Of a DNA stretch of 38,673 nt, positions 17,529-25,631 are shown piece by piece; the stretch's first letter is position 1, and each line of letters opens with the position of its first letter. Location: assembly GCA_020024475.1 (NCBI GenBank), contig JAHHTS010000016.1:1-38673 (forward strand), in the 5' to 3' direction. This DNA comes from Oscillospiraceae bacterium (GTDB taxonomy: Bacteria; Bacillota; Clostridia; Oscillospirales; Ruminococcaceae). The position numbers and the translations under genes are program-made. The notes under the pieces were generated by a model. It did no database searches and was not told the origin of the DNA. It saw only the letters and a list, made by a program, of their open reading frames with translations.

Positions 17529-18125
17529 CTACCTTATCTCAAAAGGCTGGTATCCTGCAGAAATAAGTTCATCATTAAAAATTTTTCTTATACCTTTCAA
17601 AGCTTCTTCAAGCCCACCTTCAAAAATTGTAAAGTCCGAAAACATAAGATTAAGTGGCATGTCAAAATCTTCAATATGAGCGCCATTTTTATCGTAGAGA
17701 ACACCATCATCCCCTAGTTTTGTTACTCCTTTAAAACGTTCTTTCATTGGTCTTGCATCATCAATAAACGCAAAGCATCTATGCCCTTTTCCCCACGCAA
17801 TACCACATTCAACAGCTGTACCGCTATCAGGTTCATTTCCACGATAATCATTTAGATTAGCAATAATTATATCTGTACGCAAAATATGATTTAAATCATG
17901 TGAAAAAAACTGTTTTTCCATTTCATGTACACTGTTATCTTTTGCTACATAATCCTTGAATTCATCTTCGGGTGCATCATCTGCAGGATAATAGCCTACA
18001 ATACCATATCTATCACATAAATTATGATATTTTTTCTGTGTTTCTTCTGATTCTGGATAAAAAATTTCTGTTCCAGCAAGATATGCTTTTGGCATTCTAA
18101 CCACTCCGTTTTTATCTATAAACAT
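17529..18125 (-). CDS. Nucleoside 2-deoxyribosyltransferase-like protein, copy 1
   Basis: A 198-residue protein of the nucleoside 2-deoxyribosyltransferase fold: KAYLAGTEIFYPE at the N-terminus, DIIIANLNDYRGNEPDSGTAVECGIA in the middle with the expected catalytic Glu after GTAV, and a C-terminal segment with FAFIDD. Such enzymes exchange or hydrolyse bases on 2-deoxynucleosides. GGAG lies seven bases before the ATG. It follows a related gene by ten bases, and both share the unusual N-L/I-N-D/N-x-R-G-x-E-P-D motif, so they are probably tandem paralogues. Which nucleoside it uses is unknown. Confidence 0.85.
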   Translation of the reverse strand: MFIDKNGVVRMPKAYLAGTEIFYPESEETQKKYHNLCDRYGIVGYYPADDAPEDEFKDYVAKDNSVHEMEKQFFSHDLNHILRTDIIIANLNDYRGNEPDSGTAVECGIAWGKGHRCFAFIDDARPMKERFKGVTKLGDDGVLYDKNGAHIEDFDMPLNLMFSDFTIFEGGLEEALKGIRKIFNDELISAGYQPFEIR

Positions 18126-18135
18126 ATTTTATCTC

Positions 18136-18657
18136 CTATATATCTAAGTCTTCCTTGGCTTTTTTTAATGCATCTTCAAATGTGCCTTCAACTATTATCG
18201 CATGACCGCTAATCATAAGATTACAACAGCCATTTTCAAAGAAAGCGCCATTATCATCACGCCACATTCCATCAGTATTATTAATACTTCCTATGTATTT
18301 TTCATAGCAAGGTCTTATATCATTCATAAATCCGTAAATTCTCTTTCCTTGTGAATAAGCATATCCTATTTCAAAGCTTGTTCCTCCATCAGGCTCCCAA
18401 CCACGAAAATTATTTATATTGGCAATTACAATGTCGCATTTATCTATATAGTTTATGTTATTTAAAAAAATCTGCTTAGCTGCCTCTTTTTTACCTTTTG
18501 AAAAATCAATTTCTTTCCCAAATGTACTTCCTATAACAGGAGAAATACCAACAAATCCAAGCTTTTCACATAAATCTATTGATTTTTTTGCTAATTCTTC
18601 TTTATTTTTCATAAAACATTCAAAACCAGCAATATAGACAATAGGTTTTTTATTCAT
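18136..18657 (-). CDS. Nucleoside 2-deoxyribosyltransferase-like protein, copy 2
   Basis: A 173-residue paralogue of the next gene. It has PIVYIAGFECF at the N-terminus, DIVIANINNFRGWEPDGGTSFEIGYAYSQGK with the putative catalytic Glu in TSFEIG, and IYGFMND. AGAGGTG precedes the ATG. It lacks about 25 residues at the N- and C-termini relative to copy 1. It follows a histidine-phosphatase gene by 22 bases, so the three may act in nucleotide salvage or housecleaning. The two copies could form a heteromer or differ in substrate; the sequence alone does not tell. Confidence 0.83.
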   Translation of the reverse strand: MNKKPIVYIAGFECFMKNKEELAKKSIDLCEKLGFVGISPVIGSTFGKEIDFSKGKKEAAKQIFLNNINYIDKCDIVIANINNFRGWEPDGGTSFEIGYAYSQGKRIYGFMNDIRPCYEKYIGSINNTDGMWRDDNGAFFENGCCNLMISGHAIIVEGTFEDALKKAKEDLDI

Positions 18658-18679
18658 AATACACCTCTATTTTATATAA

Positions 18680-19345
18680 TTATTTATCTAATTTAAATTT
18701 ATTTGTACAACTTTCAGAAAAATCGTAACCTATTGGCAAAATCTGTGTAACTTCAACAGCTCTGTCTCTCGTCCACATCTCAGGTGTCGTTGTAATTGTA
18801 AAACCACATCCATTGTCTGTTGTCCATTCTGCAGATGATTTTCTAGGAAACGCTAACATAGATAAAAGCATAACAATTACACCACCATGTGTAACTGCAC
18901 TTGCTTCATGTATACCATTTCTCATCATCTCCATAAGAATACTATCAAGTGCTAATACTACCCTTTGAGCAAAATCAGCACTCGCTTCTCCTCCTAACGG
19001 TTGATATCCACTTTTTGGATCAAGCCATTTTGCAAAATTTTTATCTTTTGTCATAAGTTCAGAAAATGTTCTACCTTCAAATTCTCCAAAATTACACTCC
19101 CTTAAATCAGAAACTATGGAGTAATCATGGTTCGGATAAATGATTTCAGCAGTCTGAATTGTTCTGGTCATTGGACTTACATAAAGCTTTTCCGGCCAAG
19201 GATATGTAAATTTATCTCTTAAATTTTCAAGTCTTTCTATTCCTTCTTTACAAAGAGGTGTATCTGTACCGCTTCCCAAATACTGTGCTTTTAAGTTTCC
19301 TTCAGTAAGTCCATGACGGATTAGATGCAATTTGTAACTTCTCAT
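18680..19345 (-). CDS. Histidine phosphatase family protein (phosphoglycerate mutase-like)
   Basis: A 221-residue cytoplasmic phosphatase. The phosphohistidine motif LIRHGLTEGN is at residues 8-17, followed by SPMTRTIQTAEI, the acidic general acid region ECNFGEFEGRTF and the second catalytic His in AVTHGGVI. The family includes phosphatases for sugar phosphates, alpha-ribazole phosphate and nucleotides, so the substrate is open. GGAGG lies seven bases before the ATG. It is the first gene of the long minus-strand run and is divergent from the XRE regulator. Confidence 0.88.
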   Translation of the reverse strand: MRSYKLHLIRHGLTEGNLKAQYLGSGTDTPLCKEGIERLENLRDKFTYPWPEKLYVSPMTRTIQTAEIIYPNHDYSIVSDLRECNFGEFEGRTFSELMTKDKNFAKWLDPKSGYQPLGGEASADFAQRVVLALDSILMEMMRNGIHEASAVTHGGVIVMLLSMLAFPRKSSAEWTTDNGCGFTITTTPEMWTRDRAVEVTQILPIGYDFSESCTNKFKLDK

Positions 19346-19388
19346 TATAAATCCTCCAATATTTTTTGTTATTTTTAGTAGAAAATTG

Positions 19389-19402
19389 CTATTTACAAAT
19401 AG
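19389..19402. promoter_or_regulatory. Palindromic operator candidate over the XRE promoter
   Basis: CTATTT-AC-AAATAG is a perfect inverted repeat with 6-bp arms that covers the -35 hexamer (19392-19397) of the adjacent XRE regulator promoter. This is where an autorepressor would be expected to bind; the link to the XRE protein is inferred. Confidence 0.5.
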
Positions 19403-19420
19403 TTTTTTTTAAGTTATAAT
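19392..19420 (+). promoter_or_regulatory. Sigma-A-type promoter of the XRE regulator
   Basis: TTTACA (19392-19397), 17-base spacer containing an A/T-tract, TATAAT (19415-19420), 31 bases before the start codon. Confidence 0.75.
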
Positions 19421-19451
19421 TTACGGACAGTATTAAATAAGAGGAAATATC

Positions 19452-20120
19452 ATGAACAGTTTTAGTCGTATTATAACTTTATTAAGAAAAGAAAAAGGTA
19501 TTACCCAAAAACAAGCTGCAGCTGATTTGGGAATAAGTCAAGCATTACTTAGCCATTATGAAAAAGGGCTTAGAGAATGCGGGCTAGATTTTCTTATAAA
19601 ACTTTGTGATTATTATAATGTTTCAAGTGATTATATTCTGGGACGCAGTCCTGATAGAAATGGTACTATGCTTACAGTAAATGACCTTGAAGGAGCTGAA
19701 ACTACCAAGGATAGCCATTACTCCGGTAGTGTTCTTCCTGCAATGAACAAAAGGCTTATTTCTTCAAGTCTTAACATAGTTTATGATATACTTTCTAAAG
19801 CAGGAAACAAAGAGTTAACTAAAAAAGTAAGTAATTATCTTATGATTTCTATATATCGTATATTCAGAAAACTTTATCAAGCTGATAAGAAAAATAGTCA
19901 AAGCATGTTCAATGTACCAGGAAATGTTTTTGAAGGCTACACAGCAGGTTCACTTGAAAGAACTTGTGCTGAAATTGGTGTAATACTATCAGATAAAAAT
20001 AATATGAAACTTCACGCTGATGCATTTGAAATGACAAGTGAAAGCATATCATCCGTATACCCTAAACATGCACAAGGATTACTTAACACTATAAAAACTG
20101 CAGAAGATATAATTAAATAA
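19452..20120 (+). CDS. XRE-family transcriptional regulator
   Basis: A 222-residue protein with an N-terminal Cro/C1-type helix-turn-helix (about residues 5-62: ITLLRKEKGITQKQAAADLG, SQALLSHYEKG, then DYYNVSSDYILGRS). The C-terminal 150 residues are mostly helical, have no motif I recognise, and may serve for dimerisation or ligand sensing. GAGG lies seven bases before the ATG. It is divergent from the histidine phosphatase and its promoter carries a palindrome, so it probably represses itself and perhaps that operon. A terminator follows. Confidence 0.88.
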   Translation: MNSFSRIITLLRKEKGITQKQAAADLGISQALLSHYEKGLRECGLDFLIKLCDYYNVSSDYILGRSPDRNGTMLTVNDLEGAETTKDSHYSGSVLPAMNKRLISSSLNIVYDILSKAGNKELTKKVSNYLMISIYRIFRKLYQADKKNSQSMFNVPGNVFEGYTAGSLERTCAEIGVILSDKNNMKLHADAFEMTSESISSVYPKHAQGLLNTIKTAEDIIK

Positions 20121-20130
20121 ATACATTTTA

Positions 20131-20156
20131 GGCATTGCTTTTAGGCAATGCCTTTC
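20131..20156 (+). terminator. Terminator of the XRE regulator gene
   Basis: GGCATTGC (20131-20138) and GCAATGCC (20145-20152) form an 8-bp stem followed by TTTCATTT. Confidence 0.8.
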
Positions 20157-20230
20157 ATTTCAGTAATAATTATATCAAAATGGAAATTAAAAATCTATAT
20201 TATCGTTTAGAAATAATATTAATATAAAAT

Positions 20231-20260
20231 AAAAGGTTATCACATTTGCGATAACCTTTT
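20231..20260 (-). terminator. Terminator of the DUF3048 gene
   Basis: AAAAGGTTATC (20231-20241) and GATAACCTTTT (20250-20260) form an 11-bp stem with an 8-base loop; a T-rich stretch follows on the minus strand. It lies six bases beyond the stop codon. Confidence 0.85.
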
Positions 20261-20265
20261 ATAAA

Positions 20266-21354
20266 TTATTGAACCCTTTCGACATTTACAGAAGTTTGAA
20301 CTTCTTCACTTATAACGATTGTTTCTGATTTTTTGTTGTCTAAAAGTCCAACGTAGCTCTTACCAGTATTTACTTTCAAAACAGCTCCGTTAGCATCATA
20401 CAAAACAAGTGGGTTTTCAGGTTCGCCTTTTCTCCATTCAATCTTTTCGTATTTTCCACCAGAGAAATAGTATCCTTCGCCTGCTTCAAGCTCAAAGTCT
20501 GGTAAAACACCATTTTCTTTCTGCACACCTACATCAGTGAGCAATATAAAAACATTATCAAAAGAAACTTGGTTTCCAGTTTCTGCGTCTAAATGTGGTA
20601 TGCCAAAGGCATTTTTTAAATATCTACCACTTGTAGCATCATAGTCAAAACTTACATCTGCATAATCTGAGTATGCAAAGGAAATTTTATTAGCTACATC
20701 GCCATTTAAAGTTCTCTTGGCTTCCCCATTTCCAACAAAATCAAAAGCTGGGTAAAAATCATTTTTAGTTTGAATACCAGTTTTGTCCATACCTGCTTTT
20801 ATCAGGTCTTTATTAGTGAACCAGCTATGTTCTGGCCCTTTTGTTTTAGCAAGTTCTATATCTTGCTCAAATGCTAAAAAGCCTAAATATATGCCATCAA
20901 TATCTTGATATGAGTAAAAATTAAGCATTCTTTCTGCTGATGATGATGCACCTATATGCACATAAATTGCATTCAATGGTAACATCATTTCTATAAACTG
21001 ATCACGAGCACTTCTTATAGGCCCAACTCGATCAATTTTATTTATATCTGAATAAACAGCCATAAGACGAGTAATTCCACCTTCTGTAACTGCTTCATAA
21101 ATAATATCAGCATTTTCAAGTCCATTTTGTGGAAGTGCTATTTTAATATTGTTTATCATAGCTGCAACAGGTCTAGCCGATTTATCCGCACCATCTTCAA
21201 AAGGTAATCCTGTGAGATAATTGTACTCCTTCTGTGACAAGTTTTCATTTTTGAGTTCATTGTTTAAAGATTGTTTATTGAAACAACCTGTAAACATAGA
21301 TATTGATAAACCAACTATCAATACTAAACTAATTATCTTTTTTATGATAAACAC
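20266..21354 (-). CDS. DUF3048 (YerB-like) lipoprotein, copy 1
   Basis: A protein of up to 362 residues with a lipoprotein signal (Lys-rich start, hydrophobic core, lipobox ending FTGC near residue 24). The body has the DUF3048 motifs: RPVAAMINNI, LENADIIYEAVTEGGITRLMAVY, VGPIRSARDQFIEMMLP, then the C-terminal domain with VFILLTDVG and FSGGKYEKIEWRKG. YerB-type proteins are surface lipoproteins of unknown function. The start is odd: the only standard codon, GTG at 21354, overlaps the ribosome binding site GAGGTG, and the codon at the proper distance is ATA (21343-21345), where the paralogue at 21488-22669 has ATG before the same Lys-Lys-Ile. The coordinates use the GTG. Confidence 0.88.
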   Translation of the reverse strand: MFIIKKIISLVLIVGLSISMFTGCFNKQSLNNELKNENLSQKEYNYLTGLPFEDGADKSARPVAAMINNIKIALPQNGLENADIIYEAVTEGGITRLMAVYSDINKIDRVGPIRSARDQFIEMMLPLNAIYVHIGASSSAERMLNFYSYQDIDGIYLGFLAFEQDIELAKTKGPEHSWFTNKDLIKAGMDKTGIQTKNDFYPAFDFVGNGEAKRTLNGDVANKISFAYSDYADVSFDYDATSGRYLKNAFGIPHLDAETGNQVSFDNVFILLTDVGVQKENGVLPDFELEAGEGYYFSGGKYEKIEWRKGEPENPLVLYDANGAVLKVNTGKSYVGLLDNKKSETIVISEEVQTSVNVERVQ

Positions 21355-21487
21355 CTCATTTACTAAATATTTGTATTTTTTCTAAATTATATATTAAAAC
21401 ATAAAAACTGTAAACTGATTATATCATTTTTTATAGGTTAAATTGTGTAAAATCAGTTAATTTATTATTAAAACTAATATTAATCAA

Positions 21488-22669
21488 TTATTCATCAGTT
21501 GATTCAATTCCAAAATCACCACTATCAGATAAACCTTCTTCAACAGGTTTATAGTCATTGTTTACATCTACTAATTGTTCATTAATCGCAAAAGATCCAA
21601 AATAGTCTAAATCAACAAAAGAAATATAGCTTTTGCCTATATTTATTTTTATATCCTCTTCAGAGCCATCGAGCGAAACTATTCTCAATGGGTCATTAGG
21701 ACTACCTTTTAGCCAACGAACTTTTTCAACTTTACCTCCATTAAAATAGTAACCTACTCCTCCCCACGAAAGACTTACATTTGATAAAACACCATCAGGA
21801 TATTTTTCTATTTGAGTCCAAAGAAGAAATACATTATCAAATTCAACATCAATATCATTATTACCTGCATCAATAAGAGGCTTAGAAAATCGTGATGTGA
21901 GATTTATATGGTCTTTTGTATATTTATTTGTTTCAGGATGGTATGTCATTTTTGCTGCATAAAGCTGAGAGAAGTCCCACTCTATTGTTGTAGCATCATC
22001 ACCATCTAGATTTCTTAATGGCTCATCATAATTAACCCAATTAAATAAATTTTGTGGTTCTTTTTTCCAATCTATATCAAATTTTCCACTTTCTATTGTT
22101 TCAGTAATAAGTTGTCCAGATGTAAATTCTGTATGTTCTTTTGCTTTAAGTCCCTTGTTATATTCTGTAAGATCTCGAAAAGCGATGTTTTTATTAGGCT
22201 GAAGATCTTTATTCTCATAGTTATATTTTGCTAGCATTTCTTTTGCATAAGATGAACCACCATCATGAACATATAGGCAATCATAAGGCAACATTAACTG
22301 TACAAACTGATCTCTAGCACTTCTGATAGGACCTACAACTGGTATTTTAGTCCAATCACGGTAAATAGCCATATATCTGGTAATACCGCCTTCTGTTTCC
22401 ATTTCAAAAACAACATCTGCGCTAGACATACCTTTCTGTGGCCATGCACTTTGATATGAGTCACTGCTCATAATATTATTTACCATTATTGCAACTGGGC
22501 GCTGGCCCATTGGATAATCTTTAAGCTGTTTCTCTCCAGTAAGTGGGTTATGTTGATACTCTTTTGGTTTATTTATAGTATTGTTTTCTTCTGCTGGTGA
22601 CTTAACGCATCCAGCTAAAATACTTGCAATAGTCAACGATGCAAGTACACATGACAAAATTTTTTTCAT
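21488..22669 (-). CDS. DUF3048 (YerB-like) lipoprotein, copy 2
   Basis: A 393-residue surface lipoprotein. The start is the ATG behind GGAGAGAATA, giving MKKILSCVLASLTIASILAGC with a lipobox at C21; a frame four codons longer is rejected because it begins at the ribosome binding site. It shares with copy 1 the motifs RPVAIMVNNI, SADVVFEMETEGGITRYMAIYRDW, VGPIRSARDQFVQLMLP and the C-terminal FNGGKVEKVRWLKGSPNDPL. The two copies are tandem, in the same orientation, but each has its own leader and this one has a clear promoter. The function is unknown; a cell-envelope role is inferred from the anchor. Confidence 0.9.
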   Translation of the reverse strand: MKKILSCVLASLTIASILAGCVKSPAEENNTINKPKEYQHNPLTGEKQLKDYPMGQRPVAIMVNNIMSSDSYQSAWPQKGMSSADVVFEMETEGGITRYMAIYRDWTKIPVVGPIRSARDQFVQLMLPYDCLYVHDGGSSYAKEMLAKYNYENKDLQPNKNIAFRDLTEYNKGLKAKEHTEFTSGQLITETIESGKFDIDWKKEPQNLFNWVNYDEPLRNLDGDDATTIEWDFSQLYAAKMTYHPETNKYTKDHINLTSRFSKPLIDAGNNDIDVEFDNVFLLWTQIEKYPDGVLSNVSLSWGGVGYYFNGGKVEKVRWLKGSPNDPLRIVSLDGSEEDIKINIGKSYISFVDLDYFGSFAINEQLVDVNNDYKPVEEGLSDSGDFGIESTDE

Positions 22670-22778
22670 TATTCTCTCCACATACGTATATACTGTTGAT
22701 TCTAATTAAAATCTTTAACTATATTATTAACAAATAATAGCATTGTAAATATCTACAATAGTAGACATGGATATTTAT

Positions 22779-22807
22779 ATGATATTATATACTTTCAAGT
22801 TTGTCAA
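22779..22807 (-). promoter_or_regulatory. Sigma-A-type promoter of DUF3048 copy 2
   Basis: On the minus strand TTGACA (22802-22807), 17-base spacer, TATCAT (22779-22784), about 110 bases before the start codon. Confidence 0.7.
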
Positions 22808-22899
22808 TTCAACGAAATTAGTGTAAATAACATATTTGTTATTTTAATTTTTATTTAATGATATTTACAATTATTTTACTTTATTTGTATTCTTACTTG

Positions 22900-22908
22900 T
22901 GCTATAAT
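22900..22908 (+). promoter_or_regulatory. Extended -10 promoter of the small-export gene
   Basis: TGCTATAAT is an extended -10 element; the -35 region (TTTATT) is poor, as is usual for this promoter type. The start codon is about 50 bases downstream. Confidence 0.6.
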
Positions 22909-22956
22909 ACATTTTATATTACTAAAACAAATAATAAAGATAGAAAGAGGTTCTTA

Positions 22957-23430
22957 ATGAATAAAATAATAAAAGATTACTTATGGGTATTCATTATATC
23001 CATGTTCCCTATTGTTGAACTACGCGGTGCTGTTCCAGTAGGTGTCGCAAGAGGTCTTCCTTTCTTAAACACATATGTTGTTGCAGCTTTTGGCAATATG
23101 ATTCCTGTGCCTTTTATTTTGTGGTTAGTTAAACCTGTTCTTCAATACATGACTAAAATAAAAATTTTCAATAAAATTGCCACATTCTTTCTAGAAAAAG
23201 GGCACAAAGCTGGTGAAAAATTCGGCGATGCTAAATACTGGGCTTTATATACATTTGTTGCAATTCCATTACCTGGTACTGGCGCTTGGACAGGTTCGCT
23301 TGCAGCCGCTTTATTAGATTTAGACAAGAAAAAATCTTTGCTAGCAGTTTTTTTAGGTGTTTTAACCGCTGGTATTATCATGGGCATAGTTTCTTATGGC
23401 CTTTTAGGAGCAATAGGACTTGTTTTTTAA
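22957..23430 (+). CDS. Small multidrug export-type membrane protein
   Basis: A 157-residue membrane protein with four to five hydrophobic segments. The start at ATG 22957 is chosen because AGAGG lies six bases before it and the family begins in this way. It has the PF06695-type motifs FPIVELRGAVPVG and FVAIPLPGTGAWTGSLAA, which resemble the paired re-entrant helices of DedA-like proteins (PxPGTG). Despite the family name, transport of drugs is not well established, and a lipid-related role as in DedA relatives is an alternative. It is monocistronic, with its own promoter and a strong terminator. Confidence 0.88.
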   Translation: MNKIIKDYLWVFIISMFPIVELRGAVPVGVARGLPFLNTYVVAAFGNMIPVPFILWLVKPVLQYMTKIKIFNKIATFFLEKGHKAGEKFGDAKYWALYTFVAIPLPGTGAWTGSLAAALLDLDKKKSLLAVFLGVLTAGIIMGIVSYGLLGAIGLVF

Positions 23431-23440
23431 AATATTTTTA

Positions 23441-23469
23441 AAGCCTTCCGATTATTCGGAAGGCTTTTT
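23441..23469 (+). terminator. Terminator of the small-export gene
   Basis: AAGCCTTCCGA (23441-23451) and TCGGAAGGCTT (23456-23466) form an 11-bp stem with a four-base loop, followed by a T-run. Confidence 0.9.
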
Positions 23470-23505
23470 CCCTATAATTATTTAAAAGTTTATTATAGGT
23501 GGATT

Positions 23506-24159
23506 ATGATAGAAGCAAAAAATATATGTAAAAGTTACGAGAACTTACAAGTTTTGAAAAATCTAAATCTATATGTCCAAAGCGGAGAGTTCTGTATAAT
23601 TACAGGACCATCAGGAACTGGTAAAAGCACTCTTCTTAACATTTTAAGTGCTCTTGACAGTTTTGATTGTGGAGAATTATATTTAATGAATATTCCCATT
23701 AAAAATATAAATCGTAGCAAATTGTCCACATTGAGGAGAAAGCATATAGGTTTTATTTTTCAAAGCTACAATCTTATCAGCAGTAAAAACAGTATTGAAA
23801 ATGTTGCTCTCCCTTTAAAATATAATAAAGTAAACTATTTCAAAAGAAAAAATATGGCTATTTCTGCACTAAAAAAAATGGGACTAGAGGATAAAATATA
23901 TAATTTTCCTCATCAGCTTTCTGGTGGTCAACAACAACGAGTTGCAGTAGCAAGAGCACTGGTTACAAAGCCGCAGATTCTTTTCTGTGATGAACCCACC
24001 GGCAATCTTGACTCAGAGAGTGCACAGCTTGTAATCGCTGGAATAATGTCATTAAAGAATTCTGGTTCAGCAATAGTTATGATAACTCATGACAACAGTT
24101 TATTAAAATATGCTGATAGCGTATACAAATTATCGGATGGAAAATTAGAAAAACAATAA
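23506..24159 (+). CDS. LolD/MacB-type ABC transporter ATPase without a partner permease
   Basis: A 217-residue single-domain ATPase. Walker A is GPSGTGKST (34-42), the Q-loop lies in GFIFQSYNLI, the signature is LSGGQQQRVAVARAL, Walker B is ILFCDEPTGNLDSES and the switch His is in MITHDN. The SYNLI and EPTGNLD motifs are typical of the LolD/MacB/FtsE group, which drive mechanotransmission rather than import. No FtsX/MacB-like permease gene lies beside it: the neighbours are a small-export protein behind a terminator and an MFS protein with its own promoter. AGGTGG precedes the ATG. The partner must be encoded elsewhere if it is a transporter. Confidence 0.9.
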   Translation: MIEAKNICKSYENLQVLKNLNLYVQSGEFCIITGPSGTGKSTLLNILSALDSFDCGELYLMNIPIKNINRSKLSTLRRKHIGFIFQSYNLISSKNSIENVALPLKYNKVNYFKRKNMAISALKKMGLEDKIYNFPHQLSGGQQQRVAVARALVTKPQILFCDEPTGNLDSESAQLVIAGIMSLKNSGSAIVMITHDNSLLKYADSVYKLSDGKLEKQ

Positions 24160-24199
24160 AAATTCATCGAGATTTCGTCTTTATTTTAATTCATAGTAT

Positions 24200-24228
24200 T
24201 TGATTATTTAAAAATTTAATGTTAAAAT
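24200..24228 (+). promoter_or_regulatory. Sigma-A-type promoter of the MFS-phospholipase pair
   Basis: TTGATT (24200-24205), 17-base spacer, TAAAAT (24223-24228), about 30 bases before the start codon. Confidence 0.65.
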
Positions 24229-24260
24229 ATATTAAGTAATTTAAGTAGGATGTAATCTTT

Positions 24261-25607
24261 ATGAATTTTCTTAAAAACTATACCAAACAAGAAAAAAGTT
24301 GGATGATGTATGATTGGGCTAATAGTGCCGAAAGTGTTATAATTGTTACTATTTTGCCAATTTTTTATGACACGATAAGTGCGAACAGCACTTCTGCTAT
24401 CAACAGATGGGGATACGGAACAAGTTTTGCTATGCTGGTTTGTGCACTACTTTCACCAATTCTCGGTGCATTAGGCGATTTTAATGGAATGAGAAAAAAA
24501 CTTTTTATGGGCTTTATGTCATTAGGCATTATCTCATGTTGCTTATTATCAATCACACCAAAACTTGATGTATCTACAATAGAAGCTAGTGAAAAAACTG
24601 GACTTCTCATACTTGCACTATATATAATATGCAGTATTGGTCATGCTGGTGCAAATGTATACTATGATAGTTTTCTAACCGATGTAACTACCGATGAAAG
24701 AATGGATAAAGTTTCTACTATGGGATATGGTATGGGCTATATAGGAGGCAGTACAATTCCTCTTCTTATATTTTTGATTATGAATCTTGTTGGTATTGAA
24801 ATGACTACTTGCCTTTCTTTCGCATTTATACTTACTGCTATATGGTGGGCTATTTTTTCAATACCTTTTCTCAAAAATGTTAAACAAGTACATGGTATTC
24901 ATCCATATAAAGGTGCTATTAAGGATTCTTTCAAGAATCTTAAAATAACCATCAAAGAAATTTACAATAATAAAAAAATGTTTGTTTTTCTCATTGCCTA
25001 TTTTTTCTATATAGATGGAATAAATACCATCATACATATGTCAACCATTTATGGCTCTTCTGTTGGCATCGATTCCACACAAATGCTTCTTGCTCTTTTA
25101 TTTATACAATTACTTGGTCTGCCTTTTGCTCTTCTTTACATAAGACTTAGCGAAAAATATGGAGCTCATCGAATGATTAGCTTAGGTATATGTATATATA
25201 TGTTTATATGCATATTTGGCTTTTTTATAAAAACTGCATGGCAATTTTGGTTCTTGGCCTTTCTTATTGCTACTAGTCAAGGTGGAATACAAGCACTAAG
25301 TCGAAGTATGTATGGAAAGCTTATACCGGATAAAGATAGAAGTGGAGAATTTTTTGGATTCTATGATATTTTCGGAAAATTTTCTGCTATAATGGGACCT
25401 ACACTTTTCGGTATTTCTACAGCTTTTGCACAAAAAAAAATCATGGCTAATATGGGTGTTGACTCAACAGCTTCACTAGATATTCTTGATGAAATAAGTG
25501 CTAAAGCATCACCTTGGGGTGTATTGAGTATTCTTATAATATTTATAATTGGTGCAATCCTTTTCTTCATTATATTTCCAAAAATAAAAGAAACTCAGAA
25601 AAACTAA
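24261..25607 (+). CDS. UMF1/Atg22-type MFS transporter
   Basis: A 448-residue membrane protein with twelve predicted helices. The N-terminal MYDWANSAES motif is the hallmark of the UMF1 (Atg22/BtlA-like) branch of the major facilitator superfamily; YGMGYIGGS and QGGIQALSRSMYGKLIPDKDRSGEFFGFYD are further family motifs. Substrates in bacteria are poorly known; the yeast relative exports amino acids from the vacuole. A phospholipase C-like gene follows by 24 bases, with a shared promoter and terminator, so the two probably form an operon. Confidence 0.88.
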   Translation: MNFLKNYTKQEKSWMMYDWANSAESVIIVTILPIFYDTISANSTSAINRWGYGTSFAMLVCALLSPILGALGDFNGMRKKLFMGFMSLGIISCCLLSITPKLDVSTIEASEKTGLLILALYIICSIGHAGANVYYDSFLTDVTTDERMDKVSTMGYGMGYIGGSTIPLLIFLIMNLVGIEMTTCLSFAFILTAIWWAIFSIPFLKNVKQVHGIHPYKGAIKDSFKNLKITIKEIYNNKKMFVFLIAYFFYIDGINTIIHMSTIYGSSVGIDSTQMLLALLFIQLLGLPFALLYIRLSEKYGAHRMISLGICIYMFICIFGFFIKTAWQFWFLAFLIATSQGGIQALSRSMYGKLIPDKDRSGEFFGFYDIFGKFSAIMGPTLFGISTAFAQKKIMANMGVDSTASLDILDEISAKASPWGVLSILIIFIIGAILFFIIFPKIKETQKN

Positions 25608-25631
25608 TTTGTACTTAAAAGGAGGTATAAT

